NCBI GenBank assembly: GCA_945865565.1
Contig: CAMBEK010000005.1
Location: 1 to 54,055, forward strand
DNA: 54,055 nucleotides
Origin: Pseudobacteriovorax antillogorgiicola
GTDB taxonomy: Bacteria > Bdellovibrionota_B > Oligoflexia > Oligoflexales > RGVZ01
Direction of reading: 5' to 3'
Numbering within the stretch: the stretch's first letter is position 1; each line of letters begins with the position of its first letter. Of the stretch, positions 26,269-35,549 are shown piece by piece. The translations under genes and the position numbers were made by a program. The notes below the pieces were generated by a model. That model did not search any database. It was not told the DNA's origin and worked only from the letters and a program-made list of their open reading frames with translations.

Positions 26269-26634
26269 ATGAAACGCTCACAAAATTTAGCAATAAAAAT
26301 GAACCGGTTGCTGGAGATCCTTTCCGCCGGGATATTTTTAACCCTGATCCTCGTTGGTTTGGCAGCAGCAGCTTCTGCTGCGCAGCAAGATGATGGCCTG
26401 GTCCGCGCCGCGCCCACTCTTCCCGTGCGCGTTGCGGTTCCCTCTTCAGAAGCAGGCGCCACCACCGGCTGGGACATTGATGGAGACGGCATCGCTGACA
26501 TGATTCAAGTCGTAGAACATGGCGCTGCAGCTGCAAGCGCCCGCGTCGACACGGCGTATGACTTTGATGGGGATGGAAAACCAGACCTTGTACGAACAAG
26601 AAACGAGGCCAATGGGCCAGCCCAGAAGCATTAA
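26269..26634 (+). CDS. Small exported protein with two DxDGDG calcium-binding repeats
   Basis: This 121-residue protein has an N-terminal hydrophobic segment (about 10-36, ending ASAAQ) and two copies of the D-[IF]-D-G-D-G-x-x-D loop (WDIDGDGIADMI and YDFDGDGKPDLV) about 30 residues apart. Such loops occur in FG-GAP/VCBS beta-propeller blades and dockerins and bind calcium. It is too short for a propeller. GGAGG lies five bases before the ATG. It is followed 12 bases later by a cNMP-domain gene, so the two probably form an operon. Function is unknown. Confidence 0.6.
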   Translation: MKRSQNLAIKMNRLLEILSAGIFLTLILVGLAAAASAAQQDDGLVRAAPTLPVRVAVPSSEAGATTGWDIDGDGIADMIQVVEHGAAAASARVDTAYDFDGDGKPDLVRTRNEANGPAQKH

Positions 26635-26646
26635 GGGGTTCTGACA

Positions 26647-27087
26647 ATGACGGTCGAAGGCCAAACAATTCGCTTTGCTCCGGGTCAATTGATCTTCAAG
26701 GCAGGCGACAAGGGCGATGTGATCTTTCACATAGAACGGGGAGTTGTCGAAATTTTTGTCGGCGAAGGAAATGGCATTGTCGTGCTGACCGAGATGAACG
26801 CCGGCGAGATTGTGGGAGTCATGGCCGCAGTCACTGGGGAACCCAGGCTGGCGTCGGCTAGAGCCAAAACGGAAGTCATCAGCAAAAAGATTCCTTCTCA
26901 ATCCATCACCGAGCAAGTCAAGACCCTACCCAACTGGGTTAAGGCAGCTTTCAAGGACTATCGCGGGCGCCTGGACCACGTGAACAAAACGGTCCAGGAC
27001 CAAGCCCGCGAGATAAAAAAACTCAGAAAAAAACTTCAACCAGACGCCGAAAAACCGGCTGCAGAAAAAAAGACTGAAACTCCATAG
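26647..27087 (+). CDS. Cyclic-nucleotide-binding-domain-like protein
   Basis: This 146-residue protein has a cNMP-binding-type beta-roll (FAPGQLIFKAGDKGDVIFHIERGVVEI... EMNAGEIVGVMAAVTGEPRLASARA). It lacks the full RxA phosphate-binding pattern of true cAMP sites, so it may be a degenerate fold. The C-terminal third is a charged coiled coil (VNKTVQDQAREIKKLRKKL). There is no DNA-binding helix, unlike CRP. GGGG lies eight bases before the ATG. It may act with the preceding exported protein, though one is exported and this one has no signal. Confidence 0.7.
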   Translation: MTVEGQTIRFAPGQLIFKAGDKGDVIFHIERGVVEIFVGEGNGIVVLTEMNAGEIVGVMAAVTGEPRLASARAKTEVISKKIPSQSITEQVKTLPNWVKAAFKDYRGRLDHVNKTVQDQAREIKKLRKKLQPDAEKPAAEKKTETP

Positions 27088-27120
27088 GTCGGAAACACGG
27101 ATTTACTTCAGCGCAAGGAA

Positions 27121-27675
27121 TCAATGGCAGCGCGAGCGGTCGGTCGGCCCGAATCCCCGGTAATACTTTTTTCCCATGAGCTCACAGACTTTCAATCCGA
27201 CCTGTTGTTCCTGAACCTGAGACAGCGAGGGACTCACCTCGTCACAAGCAATGCCCTTCAGACCAAAGGCCAAGATTGACATCGTCGCACTGCCAACGGC
27301 ACTCACAGGCAGCCCGACTTGCATGACCCCGGGAAAAGAACAGACGACACTGATTGTTCCAAACACGACACCAGCCCCCTCAAAAAGCCTGATCAGATCT
27401 GGCTTTCCGCGGCAGAGCAAGGCATCTGGCGGCAGGAACGACATGAAACCACTGTGCCCGCTTTCATTCAAAGAATTTTGTCGCTGGCAAAGCTCGATAT
27501 CAATTATTTCAACCGGAACTTCAGCCAAAGCTTCATCCCGAAGTTCAGTCTCCTGTTTCAGGTGCGCGCCGGGCTGAGACCCACAGGCCGAGATCAAGCC
27601 GAACGCAAACATGGCAGCGAGCCCTTTGCAGAAAGCGTTGATTCCATTTCCATCATTACTGTTACTTTGAAACAT
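27121..27675 (-). CDS. Lipoprotein, unknown function
   Basis: This 184-residue protein has a lipobox (LISAC, Cys31) and so is probably anchored in the envelope. The mature part contains seven further cysteines and a hydrophobic Gly/Val-rich segment (about 95-135) that could insert in a membrane, and it ends in Cys-His. AAGGAG lies five bases before the ATG. It is convergent with the cNMP-domain gene and alone on its strand. I do not recognise the family. Confidence 0.6.
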   Translation of the reverse strand: MFQSNSNDGNGINAFCKGLAAMFAFGLISACGSQPGAHLKQETELRDEALAEVPVEIIDIELCQRQNSLNESGHSGFMSFLPPDALLCRGKPDLIRLFEGAGVVFGTISVVCSFPGVMQVGLPVSAVGSATMSILAFGLKGIACDEVSPSLSQVQEQQVGLKVCELMGKKYYRGFGPTDRSRCH

Positions 27676-27861
27676 GCTGACTCCTTTATGGCGGCAGTGC
27701 CTTCAACGCTAATTCACGGATCGCGCCATCGTTCAACTGGCGTAAGTCTATTGATTACGGGTACTTATAACTAACTACATCGACCCCAATTGAACCCTGG
27801 CCTATATTCTGACCACCGGAAGCCACGTTATTCAGCCACACGCCTGCTATGATTAAAAACG

Positions 27862-29178
27862 ATGCCACGCCTTTTAAAAAAAATCGCAGTCCGTACGGGC
27901 CTCGCCAGACTTGATCCCGGTGTTCAAAAACGCCTTGGTCGGGACTACTTTTACCTCAGGACATACAGCAGCGACGTCCTTTCGGCACCAGTCAAGGAAC
28001 TTGAGTTGCTTGAGGAAGTGGAACGCGCAGCGCACGAAGCGAAATCACAAAACAATGATACCGGTGCAAGCGACGGCATCATTGACTTGTCCCAAGGCAT
28101 GCCTGACCTTTCGACTTTCTTTCCCCTGCCGGCGATCCTGCAGGAGGCTTCCCTTCGCAATGAAGCGATGGTCAATCTGCAAAAATATCCACGGGCTTTT
28201 GGCCAACCAGCTGCCCTTTCGTCCGTGGCTCACAAGATCACAGCAGATACGGGCGTCGTTTACGATCCCGCCCATGAAATTCTTTTGTGCAACGGAGCCT
28301 CTCAAGGCTTGGCTCACGCCCTGGAGTGTTTCGTCGATCCGGGCGAAGCCGTGGTCCTGTTTGATCCTTGTTACATGTTTTACCAGTGGCTGGCCCAGAC
28401 CAGGGGATTGAGGGTGCGACGCGTTGGCAGGTCCAGAAATGACATCGCAGGTCGCGACCCCGCAATAAAGGATCGCATCAATCAGCGTGATCTTGAGCGG
28501 GCCATGCGCGGCGCCAAAGCCATCATCATCAACAGCCCGTCAAATCCCGATGGCAGCATGATTCACGTCGAGGATTTGAAACTGATTGCTGCCCTGGCTG
28601 CGCGCCATAATTGCATCATCATCAGCGACGAGGTCTATTCGGGATTTTGCTGGTCTCAAAAATTCACTAGCATTGCCAGCATACCGGCGGCACGCTCGCG
28701 AACCATTGTCGTCTCAAGCTTGAGCAAATCCCACGGCCTGCCGGGACTGAGGGCTGGATGGTGTGCGGGTCCAGCCGCCCTCATTCGCCCCCTTGGCATG
28801 TTGATGTCAATCCGTGTGCCATGCGTCAGCGCGATGGTTCAAGAAGTATTGCCCGCGTTGATTGAGGCCGAATCTAAATTTTCACTTGAACGGCACGATC
28901 GATTTATCTCGCGTCGTGATTCTGCGTTATTTCACGCTAAAACAACTGGATTCACGCCAAATGCACCCGATGGAGCATTTTATTTGTGGAGCAAAGTCCC
29001 CGATGGATTTTCATCGGGATACGATTTTGCCCGCTGGTGCCTTGAACAATGCCGCGTCGTGGTAATGCCCGGAGAACCCTTTGGCCCTTCCGGCAAGGGA
29101 ATGTTTCGATACAGCTGGGGCGGACCGAAGGAGTCTTTTACAACGGCAATGCAACGGATTCAGGCATTTGAGCCCTGA
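27862..29178 (+). CDS. Pyridoxal-phosphate-dependent aminotransferase (class I/II)
   Basis: This 438-residue fold-type I PLP enzyme has a Schiff-base lysine K289 in SSLSKSHGLPGLRAGW. D256 and Y259 are in SDEVYSGFCW, and NSPSNPDG (about 224-231) is the conserved Asn-Pro region. The N-terminal extension of about 60 residues is longer than in AspC-type enzymes. The substrate cannot be told. The ATG has no strong ribosome site. Its 3' end overlaps the opposing enolase-superfamily gene by 41 bases. Confidence 0.88.
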   Translation: MPRLLKKIAVRTGLARLDPGVQKRLGRDYFYLRTYSSDVLSAPVKELELLEEVERAAHEAKSQNNDTGASDGIIDLSQGMPDLSTFFPLPAILQEASLRNEAMVNLQKYPRAFGQPAALSSVAHKITADTGVVYDPAHEILLCNGASQGLAHALECFVDPGEAVVLFDPCYMFYQWLAQTRGLRVRRVGRSRNDIAGRDPAIKDRINQRDLERAMRGAKAIIINSPSNPDGSMIHVEDLKLIAALAARHNCIIISDEVYSGFCWSQKFTSIASIPAARSRTIVVSSLSKSHGLPGLRAGWCAGPAALIRPLGMLMSIRVPCVSAMVQEVLPALIEAESKFSLERHDRFISRRDSALFHAKTTGFTPNAPDGAFYLWSKVPDGFSSGYDFARWCLEQCRVVVMPGEPFGPSGKGMFRYSWGGPKESFTTAMQRIQAFEP

Positions 29179-30412
29179 ACGTCTGAAAACGGATCATCTG
29201 CGATCGCATGGCCCCCTCATCAAGGTCAAACCCAAGACCGCGCCGGGCATCGGGCGCCAGCGAGGCCACTGATTTTTTCAATCGATCGGATCGAAATACG
29301 CTACGCGCGAGTATCATCCCCGAAAATGACTCTTCCATCCACAGGTTTGAAACCTGGGTGCTGAGAAGATTGGCTGACGCACCCAACACACGATCTTCAC
29401 CAACAAGTGCACCAAAGGCAACGCGGGCACCCGCCCGGCTGGCTTGATCCACCGCCATCAGGGCACCGGTGATTCCACCGCACTTGCCAACGCGGATGTT
29501 CCAAATCGAAACTTCAGGACAGAGGGCGAACGCACGACAGGATTCTTCGCCTGACAGCACCTCATCCGCCATGATGACGACCCCTGTATTACGCCCAAAC
29601 AAGGCCAACGATTCAGCATCGGCTGGACACACGGGATCCTCAAAGGCTGCAAGACGCTGACGCAAAACCGAATGCTGTTGAAATATCAGGTTCAAAAATT
29701 CATGCGCTGCTGCTGCGGAGTATCCCTGATTTGCATCAAGCGTGACATCGGCACGTGGCCCCATGCATCGAATCACCATGCCAACGCGTTGAATGCTTTG
29801 AGGGTCACCCACCTTTACCTTGAAGTGTTTGAAGCCGAAGCACCTGTATCCAAAGGTCAGCATCGCCGCCAACCAGGGACGGACCATTGGAATTGTGGCG
29901 CGCCTTGCCACGGCATTATCCGCAAGAAAAAGCGGATCTTTCGTGGACCGGGAATGACTGCCGTACCGCGATTCAATTTTAGACCGCGTTTCGTGCAGAA
30001 GGCGCTCAGGTGAAAGATCCAGGGCTTTGGACACCCAATCAAACAAGGCCACATCGAAGGCGCTCCACACCGCAAGTTGGTTTGTAGACGATACGGTCGA
30101 CCAAGCATCAATCAGCAGGTCAATCGCCCCCTCAAGACGTCCGCCCCCAGAAGTTGCCGCCGCCATCACTGGTACAGCCAGTTTTTCAAACAAGGCCTGG
30201 CAGTGCGCGAGAGATCCATCGACGGTCTCACCTGTGACATAGGAGCGCGGCAGGGCTTCTCCCAAACCAAAAATTCGGCGACCATCAACAACACCGGAAA
30301 TCCGGATCACCAACCCCTCGTTGGCTGACCTTTCGCCGTGTGCATGGCGAATCCGAAAGCGAAACGGACTGCGCCGGTGAAACACCTCCAGCTGAAACGA
30401 CGGACCATTCAT
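29138..30412 (-). CDS. Enolase-superfamily enzyme (MLE/epimerase type)
   Basis: This 424-residue protein carries the full catalytic set of the muconate-lactonizing-enzyme subgroup: KxK bases K198/K200 in FKHFKVKVGD, metal ligands D226 (TLDANQ), E258 (FEDPV) and D283 (MADE), and the second-side base K310 in VGKCGGITGAL. The enzyme should form an enediolate from a carboxylate and could be a dipeptide epimerase, o-succinylbenzoate synthase or racemase; length and the KCGG motif do not settle it. The ATG overlaps the upstream hydrolase stop (ATGA), and GGGAGG lies seven bases before it. The hydrolase next to it suggests a shared pathway. Confidence 0.8.
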   Translation of the reverse strand: MNGPSFQLEVFHRRSPFRFRIRHAHGERSANEGLVIRISGVVDGRRIFGLGEALPRSYVTGETVDGSLAHCQALFEKLAVPVMAAATSGGGRLEGAIDLLIDAWSTVSSTNQLAVWSAFDVALFDWVSKALDLSPERLLHETRSKIESRYGSHSRSTKDPLFLADNAVARRATIPMVRPWLAAMLTFGYRCFGFKHFKVKVGDPQSIQRVGMVIRCMGPRADVTLDANQGYSAAAAHEFLNLIFQQHSVLRQRLAAFEDPVCPADAESLALFGRNTGVVIMADEVLSGEESCRAFALCPEVSIWNIRVGKCGGITGALMAVDQASRAGARVAFGALVGEDRVLGASANLLSTQVSNLWMEESFSGMILARSVFRSDRLKKSVASLAPDARRGLGFDLDEGAMRSQMIRFQTFRAQMPESVALPL

Positions 30413-31311
30413 GGAATGCCTCCCGCTTTTGATTTCTGACAGGCCATCGCCTTGGCGAGCAAATCGGGATGCTGCAAAAGCAGGCCGTGGCGACGCGAAT
30501 CGTAGTGAATAATATCGGCTCCACTCTGCTGAATAAGTGATTTTGTTCTTGGTAAATCAATCACCGGATCTTCAGATGGTACATGAAATGAAACTATCGG
30601 ACGTGCATTGGTCGAGTCAGGCACGAGGCTTCCCGGGATGACCCGGTTGCGCACAATTTTTTGAAAGGCTGCAGTTACCTTCAAAAAATCAAGAGAAACA
30701 TGAGCATTTCGGAGTGCGTCTGCTGCAATCCAGGAAATGATTTCCGGTTGTTCTGAAAAATCAGAGGGCACTAAAGTCAGTGGCAGGCGCCCGGAAATAA
30801 ATCCGCCACCGGTAAAAGAATCAGCAACAGTGCGCCACAGGATTCGGCGTTGCAATTTCTTATGGGGAAAAATGCCTGGGGCAACAAGATGCAGGGATTC
30901 GACTTGTCGCCAGGATTCGACCGGTCCATCAAAAAAGAAAGCCAAAGCCGCAAGGGCACCCCACGAAGTGGCAACAACATCAATTTTGGAATCACTTCTA
31001 CGATCAATCCTGGAAAGTGGCTCAGACCCGGCGCCTCCAGATGATCGGGCACGTTCAAGGCAGGCCTGGATCCACGAAAATCCGGAGTCCATGGATCGGA
31101 CGTCACCGCGCCAACCTTCGCGGTCCGTGGCAAAAACTTTTTCCCAAACACCGGTGGCGAGGGCATGACGAGCAAAAGGGCCGAACCACCCTGAATGGCT
31201 TTCGGCCCCATGAAGGCAGACTATATGTCGTGAAATTCCGCCGGTGGTTCCGGCAAAAGTTCCTGGGGGAATAGATTCTCTATTTGATTGCGTCCAAACT
31301 TGCCCCAACAC
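30409..31311 (-). CDS. Alpha/beta hydrolase
   Basis: This protein of about 300 residues has an alpha/beta hydrolase fold: an early HIVCLHGAES (oxyanion region), the nucleophile elbow ATSWGA (Ser of S-W-G) and RRHGLLLQHPD with the catalytic His near the C-terminus. I chose a GTG preceded by AGGAAGG at eight bases; two ATGs slightly upstream (31338 and 31332) have no such site. Its start lies inside the preceding lipoprotein gene (overlap of about 32 bases) and its end overlaps the enolase-superfamily gene, so the three are probably translationally linked. The substrate is unknown; MenH-like, lipase-like and esterase roles are possible. Confidence 0.75.
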   Translation of the reverse strand: MLGQVWTQSNRESIPPGTFAGTTGGISRHIVCLHGAESHSGWFGPFARHALATGVWEKVFATDREGWRGDVRSMDSGFSWIQACLERARSSGGAGSEPLSRIDRRSDSKIDVVATSWGALAALAFFFDGPVESWRQVESLHLVAPGIFPHKKLQRRILWRTVADSFTGGGFISGRLPLTLVPSDFSEQPEIISWIAADALRNAHVSLDFLKVTAAFQKIVRNRVIPGSLVPDSTNARPIVSFHVPSEDPVIDLPRTKSLIQQSGADIIHYDSRRHGLLLQHPDLLAKAMACQKSKAGGIP

Positions 31312-32743
31312 GAATCCAACCTTCCTCGGCATGCGCAAACTTGAGGCGCATGCGCTTCAACGCCGGAATCACCGACGACAAGTCCGGAAGTGGCAGGGCA
31401 AAACTCTGATGCAAGCCAGGCTTCAATACCTCGTCCGAAAACTGGACGAGGAGCTGTGACGGATCGAGACGGCTGGAAGCTGCTTTTAAAACTGGTTCGC
31501 CCACGCGCACAAACTCAATGGATTGATCGTCGGCCATACGCGGCTCGTATGTCAACTCCAGCGAGCTTGCCGTCTGACGAATCGCGTGCTGGCTGACAGC
31601 CTCAAAATTGGCGGTCAGCGTCATGCGTCCGTCAGTAAATTTGATTGAAATCGGCTTTTTCTGGGCGAATACAAGACTGACGCCAGCGTACTTGAAGGTC
31701 GTCCAAACCGGCGGAACCGCCGATGCGCCTAAGGCGACAAACAATTGGGAAAGGGCCGCTGCAGGAATGGTTTTGCCACCAATGGCTTTTTCTGCGGCGT
31801 ACTCTGCCGCCTCTTGCGTCACACCAATCATCAACGGAGCTTGCTGTTCACCGGTCAAAGCCACGGAATCCACCGGAGCCCGGACCACCGTCGTATCTTC
31901 AAAGGTCTCATCGCCGAGGCTACTGAACCACATGGCTTCCGTCGTGCTTTGAAACAGCTGCTTGCCCGGCAGGTAACCACTATCGACAAACCACTCCCGG
32001 AAAGTCCGGACCAGGGTTGCATTGAAATTCAAAATGAATTCACCGGCGCGCTCGTCCACGACGTTGCCAATTTCTTTTGAGACGCGCTGCCCAATGGCGA
32101 TCTGCTGTTTAGGCAATTCACGGTTCACCGTGGCCCATGCCTCTTCTGCGGCGCGCGCACGTTTGTAGCCGGAGAACCAACCTGATGCCGTCACATCGAG
32201 GCCCGTGACCTCAAGCAAAGATTCAAAGGTTCCTTTGACGGGCTTGCCCGCGGCTGATTTAAGACTGATATGCATGGGTTTGATGCTTTGAGTTTTAACG
32301 TCTGCCGTGCCAGTCATTTCAATGTGAATGTCAGAACGGGGATCGTGAGCACCGCTGATGTCAATGTGGGTCTGGGCATCAATGAATGTCGTGAGCTGAG
32401 TATCAATGTCGGACGGCACTAGTTCTATGGTGAGCTTGCCATTTGTCGAGGCGTTGGCCTGAATGGCAACCCCGTTAAAGTTGTCCTTTATCGTCCGCTT
32501 GTCCGTGATCGGGACCCGGATCATTTCCTCAAGGGCTGACTTGGAGATCATGAGAAACGCGTTGCGTTCCGGCTGATTGCCGGACGGCTCATCTAATGCC
32601 GCGTCTGATGTCACGTCTGATGAAGTGCCTGCCAGGCCGAACAACGTTCCAGCTTTCTGATCCGCGCGGCCACAGGCGCTAACGGATCCGAGAATTGCAA
32701 GAGCGACCGCAGCGGCTGCGCTTCCAGTCAAGTTGCGTTTCAT
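31280..32743 (-). CDS. Large lipoprotein, unknown function
   Basis: This 487-residue protein has a lipobox (SVSAC, Cys24) and should sit in the periplasm or on the outer membrane. The N-terminal mature part contains a Lys/Thr-rich beta segment (ISKSALEEMIRVPITD, then LTIELVPSDIDTQL... ARAAEEAWATVNRELPKQ). The layout recalls proteins annotated as hypothetical in planctomycetes and other envelope-rich bacteria, but I recall this only loosely. GAGGAG lies six bases before the ATG. A 12-base palindrome (GGTATCGATACC) sits directly upstream. It is the first gene of the operon with the hydrolase and the enolase-superfamily enzyme. Confidence 0.6.
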   Translation of the reverse strand: MKRNLTGSAAAAVALAILGSVSACGRADQKAGTLFGLAGTSSDVTSDAALDEPSGNQPERNAFLMISKSALEEMIRVPITDKRTIKDNFNGVAIQANASTNGKLTIELVPSDIDTQLTTFIDAQTHIDISGAHDPRSDIHIEMTGTADVKTQSIKPMHISLKSAAGKPVKGTFESLLEVTGLDVTASGWFSGYKRARAAEEAWATVNRELPKQQIAIGQRVSKEIGNVVDERAGEFILNFNATLVRTFREWFVDSGYLPGKQLFQSTTEAMWFSSLGDETFEDTTVVRAPVDSVALTGEQQAPLMIGVTQEAAEYAAEKAIGGKTIPAAALSQLFVALGASAVPPVWTTFKYAGVSLVFAQKKPISIKFTDGRMTLTANFEAVSQHAIRQTASSLELTYEPRMADDQSIEFVRVGEPVLKAASSRLDPSQLLVQFSDEVLKPGLHQSFALPLPDLSSVIPALKRMRLKFAHAEEGWIRVGASLDAIK

Positions 32744-32933
32744 GGAGCCTCCTCAGGTATCGATACCGTGAACAAATTGGCCAAGCGGCCAGCATCATTC
32801 TTAATAAATTTTAATGTTTTTATCAAACGATAAATTTAATTATTATAATCAATAATAACAAACGGTTGCGGTCGCTTTTCGGGCGCATCGCCTTTTTACA
32901 TTGCCCACCAAAGGTGCAAAGATCACCGGAATC
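32744..32933. promoter_or_regulatory. Divergent AT-rich promoter region
   Basis: These 190 bases lie between the lipoprotein operon (minus) and the GH3-like gene (plus). The core (32785-32875) is strongly AT-rich with a TATAAT at 32844-32849 on the plus strand, though its -35 is poor. A perfect 12-base palindrome GGTATCGATACC (32756-32767) lies just upstream of the lipoprotein ribosome site. No terminator is seen. Confidence 0.4.
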
Positions 32934-34652
32934 ATGCTTTACCGCCGCCCCATAGGGTCATTGCTGCTGGCTCTGAAGAGACCCCAACTGAGGGCCTTTC
33001 AGCAGGCGTTGGAGGATTTTGAAGCTGCCCAGACGGCCGTCCTGGCCCGGGCGATGAACCAGATCAGGGGCAGCCAGTTCGCCTTGGCGCACGGATGCGG
33101 CAGGACGCAGCCAAAGCTCGAGGCCTTTCCCATTTGCGACTACGAGGATCTCCGCCCTTGGATCGAACGTTTCGCCGCCGGTGATGCTGGCGCGTTATTT
33201 GGTCCAGATTCCGGGATCACTCCCCGACGCTGCCAATTCGTCACGACAAGTGGCACCACCGGCCTTCCCAAGTTGATTCCAGTGACTCCGACATCCTTTG
33301 CCGTTCAGGCTGCCAGTTGGCAGGCATGGGGGCTGTCAGCCTTTGAGGCGCATCGGGATGCCGCCTTCTGGGATGTGCTTCCGATTTCTTCACCGGCTCC
33401 ACGTTCGATGAGCGGGCTTGCAACCTGGGCCATGCAATCCTCCAGTTTCAAAACCTTATATGCGGTGCCGGACCAGGCACAAAAGATCACCCCCTTTGAA
33501 TTAAAGATTAAAGCCCTGCTGCGTCTGACCATTGGCAACCCCAACATCGGAATGCTGATGACCGCCAATCCATCGACCTTACTTATGCTGGTGCAGCAAC
33601 TCGATGCCCACGCCTTTGACTTGGTTCGCGACTTGCGACAGGGAAGTTTTTTCGCCGGCGACCCGGCCCAACTCGGGGTCCCTACCCTTGGCCGCCGGAA
33701 TGCGGCCGCCGCAAAACGCCTGGACCGTATTTTAACGCAACGTGGACGCTTGACCCCGATTGATGTTTGGCCGCACCTGAAGCTCATTGCCATGTGGCTC
33801 GGCGGAACCCTGTCGCATTACAGCGAGGCTCTGCGTCCAACGCTGGGCCACGTGCCATGGCGCGACCATGGTCTGGTGGCGTCAGAGGGACGCTTCACGG
33901 TCCCTTTGGGTGACGGATCCCCAGACGGCGTTCTGGATCCCCGCGTGGCTTATTACGAGTTTCTGCCGGTCGAGTCCGGAGGTTTTGACTCCGCTGAAAA
34001 CCGGCACGATCCGATTGCGCAAACCAGTAAATTGATTCGCGGACGGGACTTGATTCAAGGACAAAGTTACCACCTCGTGGTCACGACCCTCGGTGGCCTT
34101 GTCCGCTATGACATGCACGACATCATTGAGTGCCGCGGCCACATCGGAGGCAGGCTTGGGACGGCCCCCATCGTAAGGTTTCTGCGCAAAAGCAGCCAAT
34201 TTGCCAACATCACGGGCGAAAAACTGTCAGCATTCCAGGTCGCAGAGGCATTGACCCAACTGGGGAATGCCCGTGATGGACGTGATGGACGCCCTGGATG
34301 CGATGACACGATAAAAACCAGCCATTTCATGACCCTCGCCCCAAACCGGGACGGATATCCTCCACACTACGTTTTGTATGCCGAGTCCACGCGTCAAGTC
34401 CGAAGCGAATGGGAGTCGGTGGCGCGGGCGCTCGACGAACGCCTATCCAGCCTGAACTGTGAATATCAGGACAAACGTGCTTCGGGTCGCCTCGGGACGG
34501 TCACGGTCGCTTTCCTCCGCCCAGGCAGTTTAGAACAATTGCGGACTCGTCATCTGGACCGCGCGCCCGGCGCGACGGCCGAGCAATTCAAGCAACCTGT
34601 TCTATGGGATGACCTCACAAGTCCCTTGAGGGACATGGCTTTTGAGGTGTAG
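32934..34652 (+). CDS. GH3-family acyl-adenylating enzyme
   Basis: This 572-residue enzyme is of the GH3 (auxin-responsive) family of acyl-acid-amido synthetases. The ATP-binding P-loop-like motif TSGTTGLPKLIPVT is at 105-118, and further family segments are FYEFLPVE-like YYEFLPVESGG, YHLVVTTLGGLVRYDMHDI and FLRKSSQFANITGEKLSAFQV, in normal order. Such enzymes activate a carboxylic acid with ATP and join it to an amine, usually an amino acid. The chosen ATG lies 33 bases after an upstream in-frame TTG. It starts a run with a zinc peptidase and an ATP-grasp ligase. The acid and amine partners are unknown. Confidence 0.88.
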   Translation: MLYRRPIGSLLLALKRPQLRAFQQALEDFEAAQTAVLARAMNQIRGSQFALAHGCGRTQPKLEAFPICDYEDLRPWIERFAAGDAGALFGPDSGITPRRCQFVTTSGTTGLPKLIPVTPTSFAVQAASWQAWGLSAFEAHRDAAFWDVLPISSPAPRSMSGLATWAMQSSSFKTLYAVPDQAQKITPFELKIKALLRLTIGNPNIGMLMTANPSTLLMLVQQLDAHAFDLVRDLRQGSFFAGDPAQLGVPTLGRRNAAAAKRLDRILTQRGRLTPIDVWPHLKLIAMWLGGTLSHYSEALRPTLGHVPWRDHGLVASEGRFTVPLGDGSPDGVLDPRVAYYEFLPVESGGFDSAENRHDPIAQTSKLIRGRDLIQGQSYHLVVTTLGGLVRYDMHDIIECRGHIGGRLGTAPIVRFLRKSSQFANITGEKLSAFQVAEALTQLGNARDGRDGRPGCDDTIKTSHFMTLAPNRDGYPPHYVLYAESTRQVRSEWESVARALDERLSSLNCEYQDKRASGRLGTVTVAFLRPGSLEQLRTRHLDRAPGATAEQFKQPVLWDDLTSPLRDMAFEV

Positions 34653-34677
34653 GACTCTCCCGTGACCATCATGGGGA

Positions 34678-35466
34678 ATGCCTGCAATGAAGAGCCAGCG
34701 GCCAGGAATATTTTCACGACTGCCATTTGCCTTGCGTCGGCTAATGAACGAACGCATTTGCGATGTGCTGGAGAAACTCGGCGCGTCGAGTGAACGAAAT
34801 CCCATCAAGCGTCACGTCGAAAACCTCTACGAGGAACTCCACGACGCCGGTGTAAAACACTTGCGTCCCGACGTGTACCTTGGCGACGAGTGGTTCAGCC
34901 CCGGTGGGATTCCCGCAATTGCTGTTCCATTTTACCTTGCCCACACGGACCTGAAGGAAATTGAATTTCTACTGACTGGATCCGTCGAAGGCGGAACGCC
35001 AGCCAAGATGCGAAAACTGCTGCGTCATGAGGCCGGCCATTCTTTTGACCACGGCTATAAAATTGCCCGCGATATGCGCTGGCGAAATACTTTTGGACGG
35101 GCGCCGACAATATACCGCCCGGAAGTCTACATGCCAGACTCAACGAGTTTGAATCACGTGACGCATTTGCCGGATCATTATGCCCAGTCACATCCTGATG
35201 AGGATTTCGCAGAAACCTTTGCCGTCGCGATCACCCCGGGCCTTGACTGGGAAACACGCTACGCTGGACGCCGAGGGGCATTGGGCAAGCTGTATTACGT
35301 CCAATCGCTGATCCGCCGCCACGGCAGCCAGCGCCCCCGGGAACGTGAGATCGTCCGCACCTACGATGCACGGCGCATGCGAATGACCCTGGCGCGATAC
35401 TACGATCTACGTCTTGTCCGCGAGGCAAGATGGCAACGCATGCAATCGCGCCTCATCGAAGCATAA
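34678..35466 (+). CDS. Putative zinc metallopeptidase (HEAGH)
   Basis: This 262-residue protein has a gluzincin-type motif HEAGH (H117, E118, H121) and the downstream DEDFAETFA (E179), which fits a third zinc ligand in the 'putative zinc-binding metallopeptidase' family. The N-terminal 30 residues include a hydrophobic-basic segment without a clear signal peptide, and the C-terminus is strongly basic. It follows the GH3-like gene by 26 bases and precedes an ATP-grasp ligase by about 80, so the three look functionally linked; peptidase plus ligase pairs of this type recur in proteobacteria. The substrate is not known. Confidence 0.75.
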   Translation: MPAMKSQRPGIFSRLPFALRRLMNERICDVLEKLGASSERNPIKRHVENLYEELHDAGVKHLRPDVYLGDEWFSPGGIPAIAVPFYLAHTDLKEIEFLLTGSVEGGTPAKMRKLLRHEAGHSFDHGYKIARDMRWRNTFGRAPTIYRPEVYMPDSTSLNHVTHLPDHYAQSHPDEDFAETFAVAITPGLDWETRYAGRRGALGKLYYVQSLIRRHGSQRPREREIVRTYDARRMRMTLARYYDLRLVREARWQRMQSRLIEA

Positions 35467-35549
35467 TGTCAAAAAATTGACGCGTTCCTTGCGGCACTAA
35501 ATTTTCTGCGGAATCTGGCGATACCTCTAACAGGAGGAATCGCAAAGCC

